From Chromatiales bacterium (GTDB lineage Bacteria; Pseudomonadota; Gammaproteobacteria; UBA6429; Thiohalophilaceae): DNA of 5,439 nt. Every line of letters begins with the position of its first letter. Position 1 is the stretch's first letter. The notes beneath the pieces are model-generated. The model saw only the letters and a program-made list of their open reading frames with translations, searched no databases and was not told where the DNA came from. The stretch is taken from the NCBI GenBank assembly GCA_024641465.1, contig JAHEDB010000184.1, positions 1-5,439 on the forward strand. Direction: 5' to 3'. A program made the translations under genes and the position numbers. This document shows, piece after piece, positions 1 through 5,187 of this stretch.

Positions 1-795
1 GGTGGCGGTGGATGTACCCTGCCTGGTCCGGTGTTGGAGCTGGGTGTCGGTCAACAGGCCAATATCAATCTAAACATGATGATGGCCCCGCAGGAACAAC
101 CGCCATATCACGGTCATACCATTCATCCGCACGGTGTGGATGTCGCCCAGTCGGAAGACGGCGTCCCCGAAACCGGCGCCTCGGTGTTGGGTGACACCTA
201 TAACTTCAGTGTCGACAGTCGTTATGTTGGCGGCCATATGTACCATTGCCATGTGCATACCGTCAAACACCTCGAGATGGGCATGTATGGGGCACTCGTT
301 GTTAAGAGCGGTAATCGTATCAACAATAATGGTCCAACGTATGACTTCGAATGGAACATGGTGTTGAGCACGGTCGACCCGGCCTACCACACTGCGGTGC
401 AGGACTCGCCGGTGTTTGCCGATTACAATCCGCGTTATTTCCTCATTAATGGGGAAGAGGGGCGCAGCACGGGGGCGCCGGCCGATTCCCTGACCGCCGC
501 GCCGGGTGCGCGGGTGGCGATCCGCCTGATCGGAATCCATTCCGTCAATAGCACCTTCAGCATCAGGTCGTCAGGCGGTGGCAGTCAATCCTTCACCGTG
601 TATAACGTCGATGGCTTCGCCCTGCCCAGCCCACTTAATGTCTCGAGCGTGGAAGTGTCACCGGGGCAGACCAAGGACGTGATGGTGACCCTGCCAGGCG
701 GCACGGGCTCGCTCTATCCCCAGGTGAGTTATCGGAATCTGCGTAATAACGGCGCCTATGGTAACGGCACGGTTTATGCCAGGCTCGATTACTAA
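1..795 (+). CDS. Multicopper oxidase, C-terminal 264 residues (5' end outside window)
   Basis: The reading frame is open from the first base to a TAA stop, so the N-terminus lies upstream. Seen: residues 7-100 form a cupredoxin domain with a PGPxLEL opening, an HTIHPHG motif (residues 38-44) and an HCHVHTVKHLEMGM motif (81-94). By family knowledge C82, H89 and M94 fit type 1 blue-copper ligands, and H41, H43, H81 and H83 fit half of a trinuclear copper site. A second domain (about 113-264) has the FLING and VDG-type motifs of non-copper-binding oxidase domain 2 and no HxH pair. The other trinuclear ligands must come from a domain upstream of the window, from another subunit, or be missing. 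The family oxidises organic substrates or metals at the blue-copper site and reduces oxygen, usually in the periplasm; a nitrite-reductase-like two-domain protein is the main alternative. An SCO protein downstream supports a copper role. Substrate unknown. Confidence 0.88.
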   Translation, partial: GGGGCTLPGPVLELGVGQQANINLNMMMAPQEQPPYHGHTIHPHGVDVAQSEDGVPETGASVLGDTYNFSVDSRYVGGHMYHCHVHTVKHLEMGMYGALVVKSGNRINNNGPTYDFEWNMVLSTVDPAYHTAVQDSPVFADYNPRYFLINGEEGRSTGAPADSLTAAPGARVAIRLIGIHSVNSTFSIRSSGGGSQSFTVYNVDGFALPSPLNVSSVEVSPGQTKDVMVTLPGGTGSLYPQVSYRNLRNNGAYGNGTVYARLDY

Positions 796-811
796 CGTTT
801 AATGCAACATC

Positions 812-845
812 GTTTCCCTTCCTCCAATGAGTGGGGAAGGGAAAC
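812..845 (+). promoter_or_regulatory. Intercistronic hairpin after the multicopper oxidase
   Basis: GTTTCCCTTCC (812-822) is perfectly complementary to GGAAGGGAAAC (835-845); adding the next two pairs, one of them a G-U wobble, gives a 13-bp stem with an eight-base loop. It starts 17 bases after the oxidase stop codon. No run of T follows on either strand, so it is a poor intrinsic terminator. An mRNA-stabilising or attenuating element between cistrons is more likely (inference). It covers an in-frame ATG at 827, which argues against that ATG as the start of the next gene. Confidence 0.55.
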
Positions 846-868
846 AGATAACGAGAGTACGACTCAGT

Positions 869-1435
869 ATGATAAAAGTAATGCTGGTGTTGTTTTTATC
901 GCTTGGCCTGTTTGACGCACAGGCAGGACCGGCCTTGACTGCTGAACAGGCAATTGATCCGTTTGATTATAATTTTTGTGGCGGCGAACGCGTCTATCCG
1001 ATCGTCGGCGTGAATATATCCACCGCCTGTGGGCCGCGTAACCAGGTTGCACTGGGGCGGCGTGGCAAGCTGATGTGGTTTTTCCCCGGCGATGCACAAC
1101 GACCGTCTTATCAGGGGCAGATCCTCCTGTCGAAACAGCAACTCACCAGCCTGGGTATCCTCGCCGAGGTGGCCAAGGTAACGGACTCGCCGGAACCCGT
1201 GCCGAGCAGACTGCTGTATAAGATGGGCATCAATTTTTCCGGGCGGCAACCGAAGTACATCTATGCCGCCTTCAATGAAACGTATTCCCCGAGTAATGAG
1301 TTGTTGAAACAAATACTGAGCCTGGTACCTGCATCGGAGAAACCGTATTTCCCTGATTGCGGGCAGGGCCTGACAATTTTTGATCCGACACTGAATCAGA
1401 ATGAACGAACAACCACGGTTGTGGATGCGAGGTGA
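869..1435 (+). CDS. Exported protein of unknown function between multicopper oxidase and SCO
   Basis: I do not recognise the family. I chose the ATG at 869, giving 188 residues, because it places a hydrophobic signal peptide at the N-terminus (residues 4-15, with a probable cut after D-A-Q-A near residue 19). The frame also contains an ATG at 827, but that one lies in the hairpin loop and would put 14 polar residues before the signal. The ribosome site is weak (GAGAG at 853-857). The mature protein has three cysteines: C37 in NFCGG, C54 in TACG and C164 in PDCGQ, spaced for a possible disulfide or metal site but matching no motif I know. It is followed after 7 bases by the SCO gene, whose Shine-Dalgarno overlaps this stop codon, which suggests coupled translation. 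A periplasmic partner of the oxidase or of its copper loading is an inference from position only. Confidence 0.75.
   Translation: MIKVMLVLFLSLGLFDAQAGPALTAEQAIDPFDYNFCGGERVYPIVGVNISTACGPRNQVALGRRGKLMWFFPGDAQRPSYQGQILLSKQQLTSLGILAEVAKVTDSPEPVPSRLLYKMGINFSGRQPKYIYAAFNETYSPSNELLKQILSLVPASEKPYFPDCGQGLTIFDPTLNQNERTTTVVDAR
1429..1435 (+). promoter_or_regulatory. Shine-Dalgarno of the SCO gene, overlapping the upstream stop codon
   Basis: GAGGTGA lies 7 bases before the ATG at 1443 and contains the TGA stop of the upstream gene. It is the strongest ribosome site in the cluster. It selects 1443 over the upstream in-frame ATG at 1401, which would add 14 charged residues in front of the signal peptide. 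Confidence 0.75.
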
Positions 1436-1442
1436 ATCAATC

Positions 1443-2042
1443 ATGAAGCTGGATATGGTAAAAGTAACAATGGCGATGTTGTTACTGGTATTTCTTATCC
1501 CGGCGATGGCCGGAGCGGCCACAGGCTATCAGGGGGTACTGCTAAGCCCGGAAAAGACGCTTAACACCCATGAGCTGATTGACCTGAAGGGCAATCACGT
1601 CCAGTTCCCATCCGCCGCGGGCAAATATCAGTTGGCCTTTTTCGGCTACACAAGCTGCACCGATGTCTGTCCTATGACCTTACACAAAATCAAGCAGGTC
1701 ATGGATTCGCTCGAGAACAGGCAGGATGTCGATTTTTACTTTATCAGTATCGATGTCGACCGCGATGAACCGCAATATCTAAAGAACTTTCTCGCGTACT
1801 ATCATCCGGATATTAAGGGCCTGACGGGCAGTATTTATAATATCAAGCAGGTTGAAAATGAGTTTGGCATATTGACCCGCAAGTTTCAGGGCAAGTCCGC
1901 GCTGGCCTATAAGCTGGAACATTCGGTATTTATGTATTTGATCAACCGGCAGGGCAAGTTGATGCTGATGTATCCGGGCTCGGCAACATCGACCCAGATA
2001 GCCAGTGATCTGAATCGGTTGTTAGCAAGCCAGAAAATGTGA
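1443..2042 (+). CDS. SCO1/SenC-family copper chaperone / thiol oxidoreductase
   Basis: SCO proteins are periplasmic thioredoxin-fold proteins that bind copper and metallate or reduce the CuA site of cytochrome c oxidase; some serve other copper enzymes. The 199-residue product begins with a hydrophobic signal or anchor (residues 8-26, ending in AGAA), without a lipobox cysteine. The defining CxxxC motif is present as TSCTDVCP with C72 and C76, and the conserved distal copper-ligand histidine is H160 in LEHSVFMYL. The SIDVDRDEP segment near residues 102-110 is also typical. Length is normal for the family. It is the last gene of the copper cluster and is followed by two hairpins. No cytochrome oxidase gene is nearby in the window, so the multicopper oxidase upstream is the likeliest client (inference). 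Confidence 0.93.
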   Translation: MKLDMVKVTMAMLLLVFLIPAMAGAATGYQGVLLSPEKTLNTHELIDLKGNHVQFPSAAGKYQLAFFGYTSCTDVCPMTLHKIKQVMDSLENRQDVDFYFISIDVDRDEPQYLKNFLAYYHPDIKGLTGSIYNIKQVENEFGILTRKFQGKSALAYKLEHSVFMYLINRQGKLMLMYPGSATSTQIASDLNRLLASQKM

Positions 2043-2051
2043 CGCGGAAAT

Positions 2052-2080
2052 ATCGTCGTGTGCCTGTGCATTACGACGAT
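2052..2080 (+). other. First inverted repeat after the SCO gene
   Basis: ATCGTCGT (2052-2059) pairs perfectly with ACGACGAT (2073-2080), with a G-T wobble inside. The hairpin starts ten bases past the SCO stop. It lacks a T tract and probably acts together with the stronger hairpin just downstream, or only protects the 3' end. Confidence 0.4.
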
Positions 2081-2086
2081 TCAATC

Positions 2087-2114
2087 TGTTTATCCGGTGT
2101 TAACCGGATAAACA
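2087..2114. terminator. Probable terminator between convergent genes
   Basis: A perfect 12-bp stem with the tetraloop GTTA: TGTTTATCCGGT (2087-2098) against ACCGGATAAACA (2103-2114). It is followed on the plus strand by a T-rich but interrupted stretch (TCTTGCTTATCCTTGTT). It sits between the SCO stop (2042) and the stop of the minus-strand gene (2152), where a terminator is expected and may work in both directions. Confidence 0.6.
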
Positions 2115-2151
2115 TCTTGCTTATCCTTGTTGGTAATACGGCAGGACAGGA

Positions 2152-2397
2152 TCAGACTTTTTTACGTGGGGCGTAGGTTGAGCCACCCCGATCCATCCGC
2201 AAATTCAAATCTTCGGCGACTGTTTCGGCGTGTTCAGTAACGGTCTTCAGGGTACCGGGTTTTTTCCCCTCGATCCTTGAGCTGCCCTGACCGATCACAT
2301 AGCAGTGCCAGTTATCACCCGGCATACCCTCTGGCGGCGTGGTCTTTTCAACCGACATTACATGGAACTTGAGTTTCTTGGTTTCATTTTGTTGCAT
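2152..2397 (-). CDS. Small soluble protein of unknown function downstream of rhlE
   Basis: The product has 81 residues and I do not recognise its family. It has no signal peptide or membrane segment and is polar, with lysine-rich ends. A WHCYVIGQGSSR stretch (about residues 30-41) looks like a beta-strand pair, and TVTEHAETVAEDLN (about 53-66) looks like an amphipathic helix, so a small beta-beta-alpha fold is possible. There is one cysteine, next to a histidine. The ATG at 2397 is preceded by AGGGG about 11 bases upstream on the minus strand. It follows rhlE in the same direction after 62 bases that contain a weak hairpin, so it may be co-transcribed by read-through. The reading frame is probably real: it fills the gap between rhlE and a convergent terminator and has no competing frame. 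Function unknown. Confidence 0.65.
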   Translation of the reverse strand: MQQNETKKLKFHVMSVEKTTPPEGMPGDNWHCYVIGQGSSRIEGKKPGTLKTVTEHAETVAEDLNLRMDRGGSTYAPRKKV

Positions 2398-2418
2398 AAA
2401 TTAATTTCCCCTATGTCG

Positions 2419-2452
2419 AAAACCGGGGGCAGGGAGCATCGTCCCCACCCCT
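2419..2452 (-). terminator. Weak hairpin between rhlE and the small downstream gene
   Basis: On the minus strand GGGGTGGGGA (2451-2442) pairs with TCCCTGCCCC (2435-2426) at eight of ten positions around a six-base loop, followed after a few bases by TTTT (2422-2419). It starts 8 bases beyond the rhlE stop. The interrupted stem and short T run suggest partial termination, which would lower expression of the downstream gene (inference). Confidence 0.5.
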
Positions 2453-2459
2453 GTGTTGA

Positions 2460-3767
2460 CTAACGCGCTTCCTGTGAACCCTGACGTCCGCGATTCTGGG
2501 AACGCCCCTGGTTGTTCGAGCGGCCTTTAAAGGCAGGTCTCTGACCATTACGGGGTGATGCAGATTTTCTCGACGGTTGTTGCTGACGACCGCGTCCCCC
2601 ACGGTTGATCGGTTCCGCCTTGATAGAGGGATCGGGTTGATAACCCTCGATCACTACCTTGGGGATTTCACGCTTGAGCAGACGTTCGATATCCCTGAGC
2701 AAAGCCAGTTCATCGACACACACCAGTGACATGGCCTCACCCTCATTACCGGCACGACCGGTGCGGCCGATGCGGTGCACGTAATCCTCGGCCACATTGG
2801 GCAGTTCATAGTTCACCACGTGCGGTAACTGGTTAATGTCCAGTCCACGCGCGGCGATATCCGTCGCAACCAACACGCGTACCTTACCGGATTTAAAATC
2901 GGCCAGGGCCTTGGTGCGTGCACCCTGACTCTTGTTGCCATGGATCGCGGCGGCGGTGATGCCATCGGTCGACAGTTGTTCGGACAGGCGGTTGGCGCCG
3001 TGCTTGGTACGGGTAAAGACCAGCACCTGTTTCCAGTTGTTGGAACCGATCAGGTGAGAAAGCAGTTCACGTTTGCGCTTGTTGTCTACCGGGTGAACGA
3101 CCTGGGTGATGCGTTCGGCGGTGGTATTGCGCTGCGCGACTTCGACCAGGGCCGGTGAGCGCAGCAGGTCATTGGCCAGTTGCTTAATCTCATCGGAGAA
3201 GGTGGCCGAAAACAGCAGGGTCTGTTTTTGTTTGGGTAACAGGGCGAGTACCTTGCGGATATCGCGAATAAAGCCCATGTCGAGCATCCGGTCGGCCTCA
3301 TCGAGGACCAGGATTTCGACCTTGGACAGATTGACCGAATTCTGGCCGACGTGGTCCAGCAAACGACCCGGGGTGGCGACCAGGATATCGACGCCCTTGA
3401 TGAGTTTCATCTTTTGCGGATTGATGCTGACGCCGCCAAATACCACGGTGGATTTAAGGGGCAGATAACGGCCATAGGTTTGTACGCTTTCGGCGACCTG
3501 GGCGGCCAGTTCGCGAGTCGGGGTCAGCACCAGGGCGCGGATCGGACGACGACCGCTTTCCTGTTTGGTTGAGCCCATTAACCTTTCCAGCAGGGGCAGG
3601 GTGAAACCGGCGGTCTTGCCGGTACCGGTCTGTGCGCCACCCATGATATCCCGGCCTTCGAGGATCGGGGGGATGGCCTGTAATTGTATCGGGGTTGGGG
3701 CGGTGTAGCCTTTTTCGGATACAGCACGGAGTAATTCAGCCCGCAGGCCGAGGGATTCAAATGACAT
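2460..3767 (-). CDS. rhlE: ATP-dependent DEAD-box RNA helicase RhlE
   Basis: This enzyme unwinds short RNA duplexes using ATP and works in ribosome assembly and RNA turnover in the cytoplasm. All DEAD-box motifs are intact over 435 residues: upstream aromatic F3, Q motif with Q28, Walker A AQTGTGKT (45-52), PTRELA (83-88), TPGR (132-135), DEAD (156-159), SAT (187-189), VLVFTRTK (248-255), ATDIAARGLDI (301-311) and HRIGRTGR (331-338). The opening MSFESLGL, the AQTGTGKTAGF form of motif I and an RG/Q-rich basic tail (about 388-435) point to the RhlE subfamily rather than RhlB, SrmB or CsdA. The ATG at 3767 has GGAG ten bases upstream and places F3 correctly before the Q motif. It diverges from the cold-shock gene and appears to have a leader of about 145 nt. 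Confidence 0.96.
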   Translation of the reverse strand: MSFESLGLRAELLRAVSEKGYTAPTPIQLQAIPPILEGRDIMGGAQTGTGKTAGFTLPLLERLMGSTKQESGRRPIRALVLTPTRELAAQVAESVQTYGRYLPLKSTVVFGGVSINPQKMKLIKGVDILVATPGRLLDHVGQNSVNLSKVEILVLDEADRMLDMGFIRDIRKVLALLPKQKQTLLFSATFSDEIKQLANDLLRSPALVEVAQRNTTAERITQVVHPVDNKRKRELLSHLIGSNNWKQVLVFTRTKHGANRLSEQLSTDGITAAAIHGNKSQGARTKALADFKSGKVRVLVATDIAARGLDINQLPHVVNYELPNVAEDYVHRIGRTGRAGNEGEAMSLVCVDELALLRDIERLLKREIPKVVIEGYQPDPSIKAEPINRGGRGRQQQPSRKSASPRNGQRPAFKGRSNNQGRSQNRGRQGSQEAR

Positions 3768-3882
3768 TTACGATGTTCTCCAGGGATCGGCCTACCCAAC
3801 TCATATCGATTTGGGACGGTCTAGGCGGAAACTTATTTCTGTGTTTCGAGGTGAATCGGGAAGGATTACCGCGGTGGATAAA

Positions 3883-3902
3883 GGTGCAGACCGAAGTGCA
3901 CC
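3883..3902 (-). promoter_or_regulatory. UUCG-loop hairpin in the rhlE leader
   Basis: On the minus strand GGTGCA and TGCACC form a six-base stem around CTTCGGTC. This can be drawn as a C-UUCG-G tetraloop with a two-base bulge, a notably stable RNA loop. If transcription starts near 3911, the hairpin would sit about 9 bases from the 5' end of the rhlE mRNA, where it could protect the transcript (inference). Confidence 0.35.
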
Positions 3903-3917
3903 AGAAATAGATACCGG

Positions 3918-3923
3918 ATTATA
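3918..3923 (-). promoter_or_regulatory. Candidate -10 box of the rhlE promoter
   Basis: The minus strand reads a consensus TATAAT here, preceded by an AT-rich tract. No good -35 hexamer is visible 16-18 bases further upstream, so the promoter would depend on an activator or on upstream AT sequence. Start of transcription would be near 3911, giving a leader of about 144 nt before the rhlE ATG. Confidence 0.4.
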
Positions 3924-4001
3924 GCTGAATTTTTGACCGGTGGCGCGTTTTTCTTTCTAAAACAGTCAACTAATGTGTCACCTGAGCCGGAGTATTGGGG
4001 A

Positions 4002-4033
4002 AGGGCTGGCGATACATAGGGCTGGCGATACAT
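4002..4033. repeat. Perfect tandem duplication, 2 x 16 bp, upstream of the cold-shock promoter
   Basis: The unit AGGGCTGGCGATACAT occurs at 4002-4017 and again without gap at 4018-4033, with no mismatch. It ends 24 bases before the candidate -35 box of the cold-shock gene. It may be a paired operator or a recent replication-slippage duplication; the sequence alone does not decide. Confidence 0.9.
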
Positions 4034-4057
4034 TTGGCCATCTTTTTCGCCCCACCC

Positions 4058-4085
4058 TTGTAATACAATATTTTTGCCTTATATA
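4058..4085 (+). promoter_or_regulatory. Candidate sigma-70 promoter of the cold-shock gene
   Basis: TTGTAA (4058-4063) and TATATA (4080-4085) match four of six consensus positions each, with a 16-base spacer. Transcription would start near 4092, giving a leader of about 150 nt, close to the length known for E. coli cspA. The match is modest, and TACAAT (4064-4069) is an alternative -10 without a good -35. Confidence 0.45.
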
Positions 4086-4091
4086 CGCAAA

Positions 4092-4242
4092 AGAGTTTGT
4101 TTCTGGCCAAAAACCAGTTACACTTCTCCTCACTACATTCTATCCTGGTTCTTGTCAGAAGTTTTCTCGAAGTTCTCTCCTGTTAGTTACCTTGTATGAG
4201 TTGTAAACGTTCTATTTATTAATATTTGATGAGGTAATTATC
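4092..4242 (+). promoter_or_regulatory. Long 5' leader of the cold-shock gene with an 11-bp tandem repeat
   Basis: About 150 bases between the candidate start site and the ATG contain no supported reading frame. CspA-family mRNAs typically have such leaders, which refold at low temperature to allow translation (family knowledge). I do not see an E. coli-type cold box. The leader is pyrimidine-rich and holds a tandem repeat, GAAGTTTTCTC (4158-4168) and GAAGTTCTCTC (4169-4179), with one mismatch. It ends with a good ribosome site, GAGGT (4231-4235), 7 bases before the start codon. Confidence 0.5.
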
Positions 4243-4443
4243 ATGGCAACAGGAACCGTTAAATGGTTTAACGAATCCAAGGGCTTCGGCTTTATTACAC
4301 CTTCCGACGGCAGCAAAGACGTATTCGTACATTTTTCTGCAATCGCCGCTGGTGGCTTCCGCACACTGGCCGAAGGCCAGCAAGTGACTTTCACTGTGGA
4401 AAGTGGTCCTAAAGGCCCGCAGGCAGTAAACGTTCAGGTCTAA
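4243..4443 (+). CDS. CspA-family cold-shock protein
   Basis: A 66-residue single cold-shock domain: a cytoplasmic five-stranded OB-fold that binds single-stranded RNA and DNA and melts mRNA structure. RNP1 is KGFGFI (residues 13-18) and RNP2 is VFVHF (27-31); the start MATGTVKWFN and the exposed aromatic residues W8, F15, F17, F28, H30 and F31 are intact. Length is normal. The start is fixed by the domain N-terminus and by GAGGT at 4231. It is a single-gene unit: a long leader in front and a strong terminator 25 bases behind the stop. Which csp paralogue it corresponds to, and whether it is cold-induced, cannot be told from the protein; the long leader favours cold control. Confidence 0.97.
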   Translation: MATGTVKWFNESKGFGFITPSDGSKDVFVHFSAIAAGGFRTLAEGQQVTFTVESGPKGPQAVNVQV

Positions 4444-4468
4444 TCGATCTGACATTTGCTCCGCAAAG

Positions 4469-4496
4469 AAACCCGCGTCTATCGCGGGTTTTTTTT
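4469..4496 (+). terminator. Intrinsic terminator of the cold-shock gene
   Basis: A nine-base stem, AAACCCGCG-type (4469-4477) against CGCGGGTTT-type (4483-4491), has the loop TCTAT and runs directly into eight T residues (4489-4496). It is the clearest rho-independent terminator in the window. A second small hairpin, CCCGG (4498-4502) with CCGGG (4509-4513), follows at once. Confidence 0.92.
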
Positions 4497-4532
4497 GCCC
4501 GGAAAAAGCCGGGTTGTAATACCTGATACAGA

Positions 4533-4538
4533 TATAAT
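4533..4538 (+). promoter_or_regulatory. Consensus -10 box just before the CPBP gene
   Basis: TATAAT ends only six bases before the ATG at 4545, so transcription would start at or near the A of the start codon. There is no Shine-Dalgarno in between, which suggests a leaderless mRNA (inference). TTGTAA at 4514-4519 is only 13 bases away, too close for a standard -35 box. Confidence 0.45.
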
Positions 4539-4544
4539 GGATTG

Positions 4545-4956
4545 ATGTCGCTGCCATTCATTTTTCTGACTCTGTCCATTCTTCTGTTATGGCTGCCCGC
4601 AGGACAAGCCGGCCACTTTGCCAATGCCTGGTTCGTTACCTTCCTCGTGGGCCAATCTTTTTTTTACCTGTATCGCAGAAGAGGCGCTGTTTCGGGGTTT
4701 TCTGCAGCGGCAACTGGCCATGAGCCTGGCAAAATTCAGATTTGGGACATGGATTGCACTTGCGGTTGTCGCCGTCTTATTTGGTATTGCCCATGCCGGT
4801 GGTGGAATCACGTATGTATTGCTGGCGACGGTTGCCGGGCTGGGCTATGGCTGGGCCTATCATCGCACGCAACGGATTGAGGCGAGTATCCTGCTACACT
4901 TTACCCTCAACAGCATCCATATTTTGTTGTTTAGGGCACCTCTAAAAATCCACTGA
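4545..4956 (+). pseudogene. CPBP-family intramembrane protease gene, broken by a +1 frameshift in a T tract
   Basis: CPBP (Abi, PF02517) proteins are membrane-embedded glutamate-type endopeptidases used in CAAX-like processing, bacteriocin immunity and related roles. The ATG at 4545 opens a frame encoding a hydrophobic N-terminus (MSLPFIFLTL and on), which reaches a run of eight T (4658-4665) and then continues out of frame. From there the +1 frame carries all three family motifs: EExxxR (AEEALFRG), FxxxH (FGIAH) and HxxxN (LHFTLN). Removing one T joins the halves as GQSFFTCIAEEALFRG in a 136-residue protein with motif residues E45, E46, R50, F79, H83, H118 and N122. That is shorter than the usual 200-300 residues, so part of the N-terminus may also be lost. 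The last codons and the stop lie inside a palindromic repeat element. A sequencing error or transcriptional slippage at the T run would leave the gene functional. Confidence 0.8.
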
Positions 4957-5074
4957 AGCAGCGCTGGCTGCGTTGAAATCAAGCTCAAAATGCTCATTTA
5001 CTTCGAGTAAACTGTGCTTTTTCGCTTGTTTTCGCCTTGCCATCATCTGCTTAATTGAATTTTTAGAGGTACCC
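4934..5074. mobile_element. Palindromic MITE-like element with TTTA flanking repeats
   Basis: The 141-bp segment begins GGGCACCTCTAAAAAT and ends ATTTTTAGAGGTACCC. Comparing 4933-4961 with the reverse complement of 5047-5075 gives 25 of 29 matches. A TTTACT-TCG-AGTAAA palindrome lies exactly at the midpoint (4997-5011), so the whole element is an imperfect hairpin. TTTA occurs directly on both sides (4930-4933 and 5075-5078), consistent with a 4-bp target duplication. It encodes no transposase, so it would be moved in trans by an element with related ends. I recall similar long palindromes as dispersed repeats in proteobacterial genomes, but I do not assign a family. It supplies the last codons (A-P-L-K-I-H) and the stop of the CPBP frame and could terminate transcription as RNA. 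Confidence 0.78.
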
Positions 5075-5187
5075 TTTAGCTATCCGGCCCTGAGCCATCG
5101 ATAGCAGGAAATTTGTTTGCAGAGGGGTTACCGCCCATACTCTATTTGCATCGCATTTGCGAAACCATAAAAAAGAAAAATATTCCC

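Noticed and set aside
70..540. 156-codon minus-strand frame opposite the multicopper oxidase
   Set aside because: It is antisense to clearly conserved copper-ligand motifs, and its translation is arginine- and histidine-rich with no domain; it is a shadow frame.
896..1522. 208-codon minus-strand frame spanning the unknown gene and the start of SCO
   Set aside because: It runs antisense across the signal peptide and ribosome site of SCO and shows no recognisable motif; the plus-strand genes explain the region.
2052..2114. CRISPR or repeat array suggested by successive palindromes
   Set aside because: The two hairpins differ in sequence, are not repeated, and have no spacers; a terminator region explains them.
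3106..3468. Plus-strand frames opposite rhlE
   Set aside because: rhlE is unambiguous on the minus strand, and these frames show low-complexity translations with no family signature.
3695..3910. 71-codon plus-strand frame entering the rhlE-csp intergenic region
   Set aside because: Its first third is antisense to the rhlE N-terminus, it has no ribosome site, and the translation resembles no protein.
3933..3961. Second plus-strand promoter, TTGACC with TCTAAA about 17 bases apart
   Set aside because: It would give the csp mRNA a leader of about 275 nt and its -10 is weak; the site at 4058-4085 gives the expected leader length.
3973..4206. 77-codon plus-strand frame upstream of csp
   Set aside because: It crosses the 16-bp tandem repeat and the candidate promoter, lacks a Shine-Dalgarno, and falls in the expected untranslated leader.
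4219..4557. 112-codon minus-strand frame over the csp gene
   Set aside because: It is antisense to a fully conserved cold-shock domain and through its terminator.
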